A DNA stretch of 15,711 nt from Candidatus Poseidoniaceae archaeon (GCA_022424925.1 JAKMGM010000048.1:1-15711); one strand, 5' to 3'. Positions 7,761-15,520 are shown, counted from the stretch's first letter. Notes: generated by a model not told the origin, from the letters alone. Program-made: numbers and translations.

Positions 7761-7786
7761 ACATACTGTCAACCCGTGTTAACTCC

Positions 7787-8815
7787 ATGGGCTGCAATCT
7801 GAAAGACCTTGCAACTGCGGAAAACATTGACCTGGCAAGTCTCGCCGGTCAACGCGTCGGCATCGATGCTTTTCTTACCGCCTTTCAATTTCTAACAACA
7901 ATGAGAGACCGTTCGCCGCAAGGTGACGGAGGTCCACTGAAAGCAGACAATGGGAAAGTGGTGTCGCACTTAATGGGGTTCCTCAACCGTACCGCGACCC
8001 TCCTCAACCTCGGCATTCGCCCCGTGTACATCTTTGATGGTGAATCTCCTGAACTCAAGGCTGACGAGCTCGCAAGCAGACGGGCTCGCAGAGAGGAAGC
8101 AGAGCGAATCCACAGTGAGGCGTTAGCGGTGGGAGATTTTGCACTCGCACAAAAAATGGCTCCGCGTATCATGCACTACTCTCAAGAGATGGTGGATGAA
8201 ACCAAACAATTGCTTGACCTCCTGGGCGTGCCGTGGGTTGTAGCCAAAGCAGAAGGTGAAGGACAAGCAGCAGTAATGGCTGCGAAGGGACAACTCGACG
8301 TTGTTGCTACGCAAGACTGGGACGCGTTGCTTTACGGCACACCGCGATTGGTACGCAATTTGATGAGTGATGGCTCGAAACAACACGGTCGAACGGTTCG
8401 TGCCCAAATGATTCACCTCGACGGGATGCTACAAACCAACGATCTTACCCGTTCACAACTGATTGATTTAGCCATCATGATTGGAACAGATTTTCATCCA
8501 GGCATTCGCGGTATTGGTCCGAAAACAGGTATCAAACTCATCAAAGAACACGGTTCCATTGAAGTCATTTGTCAAGTGAAAGGAAAGGATGTGCCAGAGC
8601 GTCTTGATGAAATTCGAAACATCTTCCATTCTCATCCAGCCGTCGAAGTCGAAGATTCGGCACTTGAATCAGGACAGGTCGATGTACCTGGCCTCATCCA
8701 ATTTTTGCAGGTTGAACGGCAGTTTAGTCAGCGTCGTATGGACAACGCACTGGACAAGTTGCGTGAAGTCGGATTGGTTCGAGAAGGCGGTCAAACCTCA
8801 TTGTTTTCATTCTGA
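7787..8815 (+). CDS. fen: Flap endonuclease 1
   Basis: The 342-residue protein is a structure-specific nuclease that removes 5' flaps during Okazaki fragment maturation and repair. All seven metal-binding acids are visible: D27 (GIDAF), D84 (YIFDGE), E156 and E158 (AEGEGQAA), D177 and D179 (TQDWDA) and D235 (IGTDFH). The helix-hairpin-helix GIRGIGPKTGIKLIKEHG follows. The protein begins MGCNLKDL, as expected since Gly2 packs near the active site in this family; this fixes the start at 7787 although the frame is open further upstream. It ends QTSLFSF, a PCNA-interacting box with the final aromatic residue missing because the chain stops there. Length matches archaeal FEN1. The last nine bases overlap the convergent CoA-transferase gene. 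This gene is the strongest evidence that the window is archaeal. Confidence 0.96.
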   Translation: MGCNLKDLATAENIDLASLAGQRVGIDAFLTAFQFLTTMRDRSPQGDGGPLKADNGKVVSHLMGFLNRTATLLNLGIRPVYIFDGESPELKADELASRRARREEAERIHSEALAVGDFALAQKMAPRIMHYSQEMVDETKQLLDLLGVPWVVAKAEGEGQAAVMAAKGQLDVVATQDWDALLYGTPRLVRNLMSDGSKQHGRTVRAQMIHLDGMLQTNDLTRSQLIDLAIMIGTDFHPGIRGIGPKTGIKLIKEHGSIEVICQVKGKDVPERLDEIRNIFHSHPAVEVEDSALESGQVDVPGLIQFLQVERQFSQRRMDNALDKLREVGLVREGGQTSLFSF

Positions 8816-9844
8816 CGGCCGCATGAACCGTAACGGACTTGCCAAAACATCGACGCCCTTGTGCTGCGTCACCACGCCACGTGCTATGCTTTGAGGGTCT
8901 TCAAGCGCCTCAAGAACCGTATTAACCGGAGCGCAGGGTATACTGTGAAGCAATGCCTCAAGTGTGGAGCGGTCTAGCACTGCTACCGCCTCGCCCACTG
9001 CTTTTTCAACTGCAGTACGATGCTCGATTCGACCTTCATTAGTCGACCATTCATCTGGAGCATCGAGCGACAGGTGCTGAGCCAATGCTTTCCACTGATT
9101 GTCCGATCCTACCCCGATTACAAACCATCCATCCTTGGCTTCAAACGCTCTGTAAGGAACAAGGTTGGGGTGCGCCGAACCCATTGGAACTGGGTTAATG
9201 CCACTGGCCATGGCGTTGTGTGCTTGGTTCACGAGTGCTGCTACGGCACTGTCCCACAGCGATATATCAATGCGCATTGCTTCCCCGGTTTTTTGTTTGT
9301 GAAAAAGAGCGGCGAGGATGGCGTTACCGGCGTTCAAACCCGTGATGACATCAATCCATGCAACTCCTACTTTTACCGGAGGGGAGTCGACTTCGCCCGT
9401 AATGCCCATAATACCACTTCGGGCTTGGAGGGCAACATCGTAACCAGGTTCATCACGACGCGGGCCCGTTGCCCCGTAGGCTGATATTGAGCATGTAATG
9501 ACGTCCTTCGGCATTGGACCGAGGAGACGTTCAAGTGTCCCTGGTTTGAAATTTTCAACAACTACATCAGCCGTTTCAATCAACGAACGCACCTCATCGG
9601 CTTGCTTCTTAAGATTGAACGTGACTATATTCTTGCCGCGATTGCACGACAAGAAGTAGGCTGCCACTTCCTTACCATCGAAGCCTTTCGTGAACGGAGG
9701 CCCCCAATGACGGGTGTCATCGCCCCACGGCGCTTCGATTTTGATAACTTCAGCCCCCAAGTCAGAGAGCATTTGTGTTGCATAAGGTCCAGCTAAAATT
9801 CGAGAGACATCGACAATTCGAACACCGTTGAGAATTCCGCCCAT
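8807..9844 (-). CDS. Class III (CaiB/BaiF, formyl-CoA transferase-like) CoA-transferase
   Basis: The 345-residue protein matches the class III CoA-transferase family, interlocked dimers that move CoA between carboxylic acids through an aspartyl-CoA intermediate. Visible signatures are RIVDVSRILAGPYATQMLSD and GAEVIKIEAPWGDDTRHWGP at the N-terminus, NRGKNIVTFNLK near 68-79, and VVVENFKPGTLERLLG near 94. The catalytic Asp is predicted to be D165 in WIDVITGL, aligned by eye with Asp169 of E. coli Frc. The frame extends upstream to 10012, but that part is low in family similarity and overlaps the divergent gene; the ATG at 9842-9844, preceded by GGGGGTGG, starts exactly at the conserved domain. 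The acyl substrate cannot be told; racemases of the same family (alpha-methylacyl-CoA) are an alternative. Confidence 0.88.
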   Translation of the reverse strand: MGGILNGVRIVDVSRILAGPYATQMLSDLGAEVIKIEAPWGDDTRHWGPPFTKGFDGKEVAAYFLSCNRGKNIVTFNLKKQADEVRSLIETADVVVENFKPGTLERLLGPMPKDVITCSISAYGATGPRRDEPGYDVALQARSGIMGITGEVDSPPVKVGVAWIDVITGLNAGNAILAALFHKQKTGEAMRIDISLWDSAVAALVNQAHNAMASGINPVPMGSAHPNLVPYRAFEAKDGWFVIGVGSDNQWKALAQHLSLDAPDEWSTNEGRIEHRTAVEKAVGEAVAVLDRSTLEALLHSIPCAPVNTVLEALEDPQSIARGVVTQHKGVDVLASPLRFMRPSE

Positions 9845-9896
9845 ACCACCCCCAGATGTCCGAAAGGGTTGAACCTCACCCCCCAAACCGTTGCTT

Positions 9897-11366
9897 ATGG
9901 AGCGGTTCGGAATCGAAGGTGAGCGCTTTTGGAAGTCGCTCCTCCTTTTCGGCCTCCTGCTGAACGTTTTGGTGTGTTTTACCAGTGACCTCGGTCTTGA
10001 CACGCAAGTCAAAATGGCCGTGAACGATGACGGTGCGTTGCCTTGGGGGGATTTACGCCCCGAAACGACGGGTCAAAGCGATGCATTCGACGGGGGTGAG
10101 CGAAGAGTGCTTCCATTGTACGGCCTGTCAGAAACCGGAATAAAAGCAACGGCGCTTGTCACTTTCTTGGGCCTCCTTGCTTGTCTGTACCGCTGGAGTG
10201 GAGTGCGCTCAGCAACCGTTTTTTCACTTTCACCCGCGATGTTGTTTTCGGTTGGTAGAGGCTATGAAGAAGTGTACTTGGCTGTTTTTTGTTCGGTTGC
10301 ACTGCTGCTTTTTTCGGGCGTACTTTCCGGTAAATACAGGGCTCTACAATGCTTCTTTGGTGGTATCTGCTTCATGGCGATGGTTTATTCGAAAGGATTT
10401 ACAAGCCTGCTGGGCGTTCTTCTTGGTGCGCTATTCATCGGTGCTGTTGTACTGATGTGGCATGAACTACAGCAACGTCAGTGGAAAGGCACTGCATGGA
10501 TGGCTCGACCAGATGTGGTGGCCATCGTATCGGGTAGCGTTGTGGCTCTGGTCATGTTCGTGTTTGGACTGCTGGAAATGAATCCTACACTCGCCATTAT
10601 CGGGCAAGAACCCCTGCGATATGTCTCTGCGTTGCTGTTCTCAGTTTTCGATTTAGGCGTCCTCTTCGTATTGTTTGGTATGGTAGTATGGCCGTTTGTT
10701 ATGCCGATGCTGAAGGGAATAAAAGAGTCCCGTGATGAAAGGGTGGCTTTCATGGCTGGCTACATCTCTGGAATATTCGTGGCTCTCGTTCTCTATGTTG
10801 CAGCGTTGTGGACGTATGAAGCCAGTATATGGGGCGCAGAATGGCCTGGAATCATTTGGACCATGGGGAACAACGGCAGGTATGTCACCATGTTGTACAT
10901 CCCGTTGGTGATACTTATGCATCAAATGAACAAACTCCACAGCATCCCGACGCTGGATGAACCGAAGTCAAAACTCAAACCGATGTTTGCAACGCTTCTG
11001 TTGCTGCTTCCACTCTCTTTGCTCGCATCCGTTCACGGGCAAACAATGTGGACCGATGAGGCGGCTGAAGCAATGGAATTGGAAACCAACGATCATTTTT
11101 TATTCGTATCAGAGGATACGCTCGGTATGCACTGGCTTTACACCTTTTATGCACCGCTTGATGCTGAGCAGAACAACATTACGGGACATTGGAGATCAAT
11201 CAACTCACAATGGGAATCAGATCTCAACTCAACCCTGTCTCATGTTCAAGTCGTAGTGACTTCACCGGATGCAACGTTAACACCGCTCGGGTGGGATGTG
11301 AAACACAGTGGAGAAAGTGATTTCCTCAACGGTAAAGGAGAATGGCGCGTTTTAACGCGCTCTTAA
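9897..11366 (+). CDS. Multi-pass membrane protein resembling GT-C glycosyltransferases
   Basis: The 489-residue protein has about nine to eleven hydrophobic segments between residues 13 and 375, e.g. SLLLFGLLLNVLVCF, ALVTFLGLLACLY, VVAIVSGSVVALVMFVFGLL, MFATLLLLLPLSLLASV. It ends in a soluble domain of about 110 residues, probably outside the cell. The first loop carries an acidic TSDLGLDTQV segment and a late segment reads NNGRYVTMLYIPLV. Both positions resemble the acidic loop and the Arg-Tyr motif of GT-C enzymes, which use lipid-linked sugars, but the match is weak and by eye. If right, the role would be surface glycosylation. A TTG two codons upstream (9891) is also in frame; the ATG is preferred. 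No ribosome site is visible. The 3' end lies 2 bp from the convergent Hc1-like gene. Confidence 0.72.
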   Translation: MERFGIEGERFWKSLLLFGLLLNVLVCFTSDLGLDTQVKMAVNDDGALPWGDLRPETTGQSDAFDGGERRVLPLYGLSETGIKATALVTFLGLLACLYRWSGVRSATVFSLSPAMLFSVGRGYEEVYLAVFCSVALLLFSGVLSGKYRALQCFFGGICFMAMVYSKGFTSLLGVLLGALFIGAVVLMWHELQQRQWKGTAWMARPDVVAIVSGSVVALVMFVFGLLEMNPTLAIIGQEPLRYVSALLFSVFDLGVLFVLFGMVVWPFVMPMLKGIKESRDERVAFMAGYISGIFVALVLYVAALWTYEASIWGAEWPGIIWTMGNNGRYVTMLYIPLVILMHQMNKLHSIPTLDEPKSKLKPMFATLLLLLPLSLLASVHGQTMWTDEAAEAMELETNDHFLFVSEDTLGMHWLYTFYAPLDAEQNNITGHWRSINSQWESDLNSTLSHVQVVVTSPDATLTPLGWDVKHSGESDFLNGKGEWRVLTRS

Positions 11367-11368
11367 CC

Positions 11369-11548
11369 TCAAGCGTTCTTGTCAGCTTGGACTTGGGTGC
11401 GCACTGCTTGAGCAGCGGACTTTGCTTCTTGCATAGCCTTGCGCACACGGGTACCAGCAGCAGCGTTACCCTTGTCATGCTTTACAGCATCAACAAGAGC
11501 GGCAGTTAAATCATCAATCATCGTTTGAACCATAGCCTCGACGGACAT
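11369..11548 (-). CDS. Small Hc1/histone H1-like protein
   Basis: This 59-residue protein starts MSVEAMVQTMIDDL and contains KGNAAAGTRVRKAMQEAKSA followed by AQAVRTQVQADK. The K-G-N-x-A-A-x-R-V-R pattern recalls the N-terminal part of bacterial Hc1 proteins (histone H1-like), which bind and compact DNA. It lacks their long Lys/Ala/Pro-rich tail, so it may be a minimal helical hairpin. The frame is open up to 11659, but the conserved part begins at 11548, where a TATA-like box (11571-11578) sits at the right distance and GGGGA precedes the ATG. Nucleoid binding is an inference from the resemblance; a short helical protein of unrelated function is possible. It is convergent with the membrane protein gene and divergent from aceE. 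Confidence 0.7.
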   Translation of the reverse strand: MSVEAMVQTMIDDLTAALVDAVKHDKGNAAAGTRVRKAMQEAKSAAQAVRTQVQADKNA

Positions 11549-11570
11549 AGCCTGTCCCCGGTGAAATCGG

Positions 11571-11578
11571 CTTTTATT
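11571..11578 (-). promoter_or_regulatory. Putative TATA box of the Hc1-like gene
   Basis: AATAAAAG on the minus strand is centred about 27 bases before the ATG at 11548, which would give a leaderless or nearly leaderless transcript. Confidence 0.45.
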
Positions 11579-11610
11579 GATTGCTCTACAAATGGATGAA
11601 ATCAGCCTAC

Positions 11611-11630
11611 AAAAAACGAGGTACGCCTCG
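11611..11630 (-). terminator. Hairpin followed by six T on the minus strand
   Basis: On the minus strand CGAGG-CGTA-CCTCG is followed at once by TTTTTT. It looks like an intrinsic terminator, but it lies upstream of the Hc1-like gene rather than after a gene. It might block stray transcription from the aceE side. The T-run alone could act as an archaeal terminator. Confidence 0.4.
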
Positions 11631-11666
11631 CCGTTCCCCCCAATAGTGCACGGAATCAAAGATGCG

Positions 11667-11674
11667 ACTTAAAC
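11667..11674 (+). promoter_or_regulatory. Putative TATA box of aceE
   Basis: ACTTAAAC is the most TATA-like stretch before aceE. A start about 25 bases downstream would fall near 11695, at the first AGGGTT of the leader repeats. Support is spacing only. Confidence 0.3.
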
Positions 11675-11694
11675 AGCATGTCGTTTTTCAAGCG

Positions 11695-11722
11695 AGGGTT
11701 GAAAACCCTACGGCTTGAGGGT
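11695..11722 (+). promoter_or_regulatory. Leader of aceE with two mutually exclusive hairpins
   Basis: AGGGTT (11695-11700) can pair with AACCCT (11704-11709) across a three-base loop. The same ACCCT (11705-11709) can instead pair with AGGGT (11718-11722) across eight bases. The second hairpin ends five bases before the strong ribosome site. This could be an RNA switch, or the AGGGT copies could be a DNA operator. Confidence 0.35.
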
Positions 11723-11727
11723 CATTC

Positions 11728-11736
11728 AAGGAGGAG
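11728..11736 (+). promoter_or_regulatory. Ribosome binding site of aceE
   Basis: AAGGAGGAG ends five bases before the ATG at 11742. It is the strongest such site in the window and rules out the in-frame TTG at 11715. Confidence 0.8.
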
Positions 11737-11741
11737 CAAAC

Positions 11742-14414
11742 ATGCGCTTCGGTGTTCAAGGAACTTTACCCGATCCAGACCCAGTTGCAACCCGGGAGTG
11801 GATTGATTCAATCCTTGCTGTTCGTGAACAACTCGGCGAAGAGGAAGCACGTCGTATTCTGTTTTCGACCGTTGATGCGGCACGCAACGCAGGTGTTGAC
11901 ATCGACGTGGTGAACACGCCGTACCTCAATTCGATCCATCCAGACGCGCAAGGGGCGTACCCTGGTAACTTGGAAATCGAGCAACGGTTGCATGGCATCA
12001 TACGCTGGAACGCCATGATGGTCGTCACCCGTGGCAACAAATACTTCGATGGGATTGGTGGACACATCTCCACCTATGCTTCGGCATCACATGCGTGGGA
12101 ACTTGGTTTCAACCATTTCTTTCGGGGAAAGGATGGAGCAGGTCAAGGTGACCATTTGTATTGGCAAGGCCATGCATCTCCCGGCATTTATTCACGTGCT
12201 TGGCTTGAAGGCCGTTTAACCCTCGAACAGATGGAAGCGTTCCGTCAAGAAACCGGGGGGAATGGACTTTCCTCCTACCCGCACCCTCGCCTAATGCCTG
12301 ACTTCTGGGAGTTCCCGAGCGTGAGCATGGGGTTGGGTGCAATGACTGCGATTCATCAAGCACGATTCAACCGCTATCTCGAAGACCGAGGGTTGGTTTC
12401 GACTTCGAACTCTCGCGTATGGTATACCATGGGTGACGGAGAATCGGATGAACCTGAATCGCTGTCACAATTATCCCTTGCAGGCCGAGAAGGGCTGGAT
12501 AACATCGTCATGACGATGAACTGCAATTTACAACGGCTTGATGGCCCTGTTCGTGGCAATTCAAAAATTGTACAAGAACTTGAGGGGCGATTTCGCGGCG
12601 CTGGATGGAACGTCATCAAGGTACTCTGGGGCAGCAGTTGGGACGATTTGTTCGCCCGAGATACGGCCGGATTGCTGGCTGCACGCCTCGATGAACTTGT
12701 CGACGGTGATGAACAGCGAATCATGACGGCTGACGGAGCAACAATCCGAAAGGACTTGTTCAACTCAGACGGGCTGCAGGCTCTCGTCGCTCACTTGAGC
12801 GACCAGGAACTTGTCGACCTTTGTGCCGACGTCGGAGGACATGATTTCATCAAACTCCATGCAGCCTATGCACAAGCTACCGCCCACAAAGGAGAGCCGA
12901 CTGTCGTACTCATCCGCACCATCAAAGGATTCGGGCTCGGCCCTGCCTTTGCAGGCCGTAATACGACGCATCAAAAGAAGAAAGCCGACATGGAAAGCAT
13001 GCAATACATGCGCGATGACCTAGGCCTTGCATTCACCGATGAAGACTTAGAAACGTACCCCTATGTCATGCCAGAAGATGTTCCGGAACTTGTGGCCTAT
13101 GCCAAGGAGCGCAGGGCTGCAATGGATGGATTCATGCCGTCTCGAACCGTACCAAAGTTCGATCTTCAACTCCCCAAAGAAGCGACCTATGCTGACTTCG
13201 ATGCAGGAACGAAAGGCAACATGCAGGTGTCCACCACTATGGCATTCGTGCGTATTCTGCGCGCCCTGATGAAAGACAAGGACTTCGGTGAACGCATTGT
13301 TCCAATTATTCCTGACGAAGCCAGGACCTTCGGAATGGATCCGTTGTTCGCTGAGTTCGGCATATACCACCCAGAAGGCCAATTGTACAAACCAGTCGAC
13401 CACAAGGTGCTGATGAAATACAAGGAATCAGCAAAGGGTCAACTGCTGGAAGAAGGCATCAACGAAGCCGGAGCGACTTCAACCTTCATTGCTGCAGCAA
13501 CCTCTTTTGCGACCCATCACTATCCGACCGTGCCTTTCTACACCTTCTATTCGATGTTCGGATTCCAGCGCGTGGCTGACCTCATTTGGTCGGCAGCCGA
13601 CCAACGAGCCCGTGGGTTCCTCATGGGAGCTACTTCTGGCCGTACGACACTCAACGGTGAAGGATTGCAGCATCAAGACGGCCATTCTCTGCTGATGGCT
13701 CACACAAACCCCGCCGTTCGCGCTTGGGACCCAGCTTTTGCTTACGAATTAGCAACCATCATTCGACACGGTATCGATGAAATGTACGGCCAGGATAAAG
13801 ATGTCATCCACTACATTGCCGTCTACAATGAAAACTACCCTATGCCACCAAAACCAGAAGGTGTCGACGAAGGCATCATTCGTGGCATGTATCTGCTCCG
13901 AGGCGCTCCGAAAGGCGACGGCCCAATCGTTCGCCTCATCGGTTCAGGCCCGATTATGGTTCAAGTCTTGGATGCGGTTGAGAAACTCGAAGTCTACGGC
14001 GTCCGCTCAGAAATCTATTCCGCTACATCGTACGGTGAAATGCGTCGCGAAGGTTTGGAATGCGATCGGTGGAACCGCTTGCACCCAACACAAACTGCGA
14101 AGCAGCCATGGATTGAACAGTTGCTTGGTAGTGGCGATGTTCCCGTCATAGCCGTCAGCGATAACATGGCAGCTGTGCCCGACATGGTTCGCCAGTGGAT
14201 TGGTGGCCACTTCACCGTCTTGGGAACCGATGGGTTTGGCCGCTCAGATACCCGTGAGGCGCTCCGTAGATTCTTCGAAATTGATGGCGTGGCCGTTGCA
14301 CTTGCTGCTCTTTCTTCCTTGGTTCGCAACGGTTCAATCGATGCGGACGTGTATGAAAAGGCAGAGAAGGAATTCGGCATCTCAACCAAACGAGATGACA
14401 TCACCGAATTGTGA
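11742..14414 (+). CDS. aceE: Pyruvate dehydrogenase E1 component, homodimeric AceE type
   Basis: The 890-residue protein is close to the 887 of E. coli AceE. The enzyme uses thiamine diphosphate to decarboxylate pyruvate and pass the acetyl group to the lipoyl arm of E2. Visible active-site residues are H108 (IGGHIS), H144 (WQGHASPGIY), the thiamine diphosphate motif GDGESDEPES (231-240) ending at NCNLQRLDGPV (N260, N262), H410 (GRNTTHQKKK), E575 (EGINEAGA) and H644 (LQHQDGHS). Nothing is missing, so it is probably active. The start at 11742 is set by a strong AAGGAGGAG. Neither E2 nor E3 is in the window. Archaea that carry a pyruvate dehydrogenase-like complex usually have the two-subunit E1 type, so this single-chain form suggests bacterial origin. 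The 3' end is 16 bp from the convergent deacetylase gene. Confidence 0.95.
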   Translation: MRFGVQGTLPDPDPVATREWIDSILAVREQLGEEEARRILFSTVDAARNAGVDIDVVNTPYLNSIHPDAQGAYPGNLEIEQRLHGIIRWNAMMVVTRGNKYFDGIGGHISTYASASHAWELGFNHFFRGKDGAGQGDHLYWQGHASPGIYSRAWLEGRLTLEQMEAFRQETGGNGLSSYPHPRLMPDFWEFPSVSMGLGAMTAIHQARFNRYLEDRGLVSTSNSRVWYTMGDGESDEPESLSQLSLAGREGLDNIVMTMNCNLQRLDGPVRGNSKIVQELEGRFRGAGWNVIKVLWGSSWDDLFARDTAGLLAARLDELVDGDEQRIMTADGATIRKDLFNSDGLQALVAHLSDQELVDLCADVGGHDFIKLHAAYAQATAHKGEPTVVLIRTIKGFGLGPAFAGRNTTHQKKKADMESMQYMRDDLGLAFTDEDLETYPYVMPEDVPELVAYAKERRAAMDGFMPSRTVPKFDLQLPKEATYADFDAGTKGNMQVSTTMAFVRILRALMKDKDFGERIVPIIPDEARTFGMDPLFAEFGIYHPEGQLYKPVDHKVLMKYKESAKGQLLEEGINEAGATSTFIAAATSFATHHYPTVPFYTFYSMFGFQRVADLIWSAADQRARGFLMGATSGRTTLNGEGLQHQDGHSLLMAHTNPAVRAWDPAFAYELATIIRHGIDEMYGQDKDVIHYIAVYNENYPMPPKPEGVDEGIIRGMYLLRGAPKGDGPIVRLIGSGPIMVQVLDAVEKLEVYGVRSEIYSATSYGEMRREGLECDRWNRLHPTQTAKQPWIEQLLGSGDVPVIAVSDNMAAVPDMVRQWIGGHFTVLGTDGFGRSDTREALRRFFEIDGVAVALAALSSLVRNGSIDADVYEKAEKEFGISTKRDDITEL

Positions 14415-14430
14415 ACATGAGACGAGTGCT

Positions 14431-15453
14431 TCATTGACGATTAGCCCAACGGGCTGCTTGAGTGAACAAATCCTCGAAAGCATCGATAGTGTGAATGAGG
14501 GGTTTAGCATAACCGCCACCCATAAACACCACGACGGGAATGTTGGCATTGATGGCACGCTCGAATACCATGTCATTTCGTCGCTGCATTCCGAGCCGAG
14601 AAACGTTGAGTTTCCCCAATGCGTCGGTGGCTAATGCGTCAACTCCGGCTTGAAAAAGCAATAATTCCGGTTGATGGTCAAAACAGAGATCCAGCGCTTC
14701 CTCCACCGCTTCAAGGTAGAGCATGTCTCCACTATCGGCCGCTATGGGCAAATCGTGGTCGCTGCTTGACTTCCGAAATGGAAAGTTAACGGCACAGTGA
14801 ACCGAGACCGTGAGGGCCTCATCTACGTGTTGAAGTGCTGTTGCCGTGCCGTCTCCTTGATGAACGTCAAGGTCGAGTACGGCGACGCTACCTACGTTGA
14901 GGTTGTTCAAAGCGTGAAGGGCGCATACGGCCAAATCGTTGAACACGCAGTATCCGGAACCGAACCCTCGATGAGCATGGTGTGTTCCTCCAGCCATGTT
15001 GGCTGAAATTCCTCCGAATTGAATCGCATTTTCAGTTGCTTCCAAAGCACCCCCCATCAGCAAGAGGGTTCGCTGAATCATGTCGTCTGTCCATGGAGTC
15101 AAGCCGATACGTTTGATCTCTTTCTCACGAAGGTTTCCAGCGAGAAAGCGATCTACATAGTCTTCATCGTGAGCCAGTAAAAGATGCTCCCGTTGAATGG
15201 GCTTAGGTGTGTGAATCTCGATTGAAGGTTCAAATTTGGCCGGTTTTTCGCCATCTAAAAGAAACGGGGTAAGCCGCTCCAACACGCGTACGTAGCGATC
15301 CCTAGGGAAGCGAGCATCCGGATGAATGCCATCGGTGTAGAGCGAATGGTACCAGATTGAAAGGTCACTCTGGCTTGTAGGCATCGCGCCTTGCTCTTCA
15401 GCACTCACCTCCTCCGCAACCAACGTCGAGACTTGAGAAATGGACTCTTCCAC
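14431..15453 (-). CDS. Zinc-dependent deacetylase of the HDAC/AcuC/AphA superfamily
   Basis: The 340-residue protein has the arginase-like deacetylase fold. H158 and H159 in GGTHHAHRGFGSGYCVFNDL form the charge-relay pair. D196 and H198 in VLDLDVHQGDGTA and D272 in QAGVDALATD are the zinc ligands, and Y315 in MGGGYAKP is the transition-state Tyr. The enzyme should remove acyl groups from an amine or lysine, but whether the substrate is a protein, a polyamine or a small molecule cannot be read. The domain begins near residue 32 (SIWYHSLYTDGIHPD). The first 23 residues are acidic and not part of the fold; a start at the ATG 15382-15384 is equally possible. GTG at 15451-15453 is kept because an AT-rich box (15474-15482) lies at leaderless distance from it. 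Confidence 0.88.
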   Translation of the reverse strand: MEESISQVSTLVAEEVSAEEQGAMPTSQSDLSIWYHSLYTDGIHPDARFPRDRYVRVLERLTPFLLDGEKPAKFEPSIEIHTPKPIQREHLLLAHDEDYVDRFLAGNLREKEIKRIGLTPWTDDMIQRTLLLMGGALEATENAIQFGGISANMAGGTHHAHRGFGSGYCVFNDLAVCALHALNNLNVGSVAVLDLDVHQGDGTATALQHVDEALTVSVHCAVNFPFRKSSSDHDLPIAADSGDMLYLEAVEEALDLCFDHQPELLLFQAGVDALATDALGKLNVSRLGMQRRNDMVFERAINANIPVVVFMGGGYAKPLIHTIDAFEDLFTQAARWANRQ

Positions 15454-15473
15454 ACGCTACCTAGATTGGGATG

Positions 15474-15482
15474 AATTAAAAA
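15474..15482 (-). promoter_or_regulatory. Putative TATA box of the deacetylase gene
   Basis: TTTTTAATT on the minus strand lies 21-29 bases before the GTG at 15451-15453. Transcription would start at or near that codon, supporting the longer protein form. Confidence 0.4.
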
Positions 15483-15520
15483 CAAGTGTTCAATTTTCAT
15501 CCTCAAATTTAGAACTTAGT

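Noticed and set aside
7622..7786. Longer FEN1 from an upstream in-frame start
   Set aside because: FEN1 proteins begin with Met-Gly, which is found at 7787; the extra part is antisense to the methyltransferase gene.
9845..10012. Longer CoA-transferase from an upstream start
   Set aside because: The extra 56 residues lack family similarity and overlap the start of the divergent membrane protein gene.
11549..11659. Longer form of the Hc1-like protein
   Set aside because: The extension would cross the TATA-like box and the hairpin with its T-run, and its sequence is unlike the family.
11715..11741. Longer AceE from an in-frame TTG
   Set aside because: It would translate through the ribosome binding site; the ATG at 11742 has ideal spacing and a family-like N-terminus.
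13047..13403. 118-codon minus-strand open frame inside aceE
   Set aside because: aceE is continuous and complete in the other strand; the antisense product has no family features.
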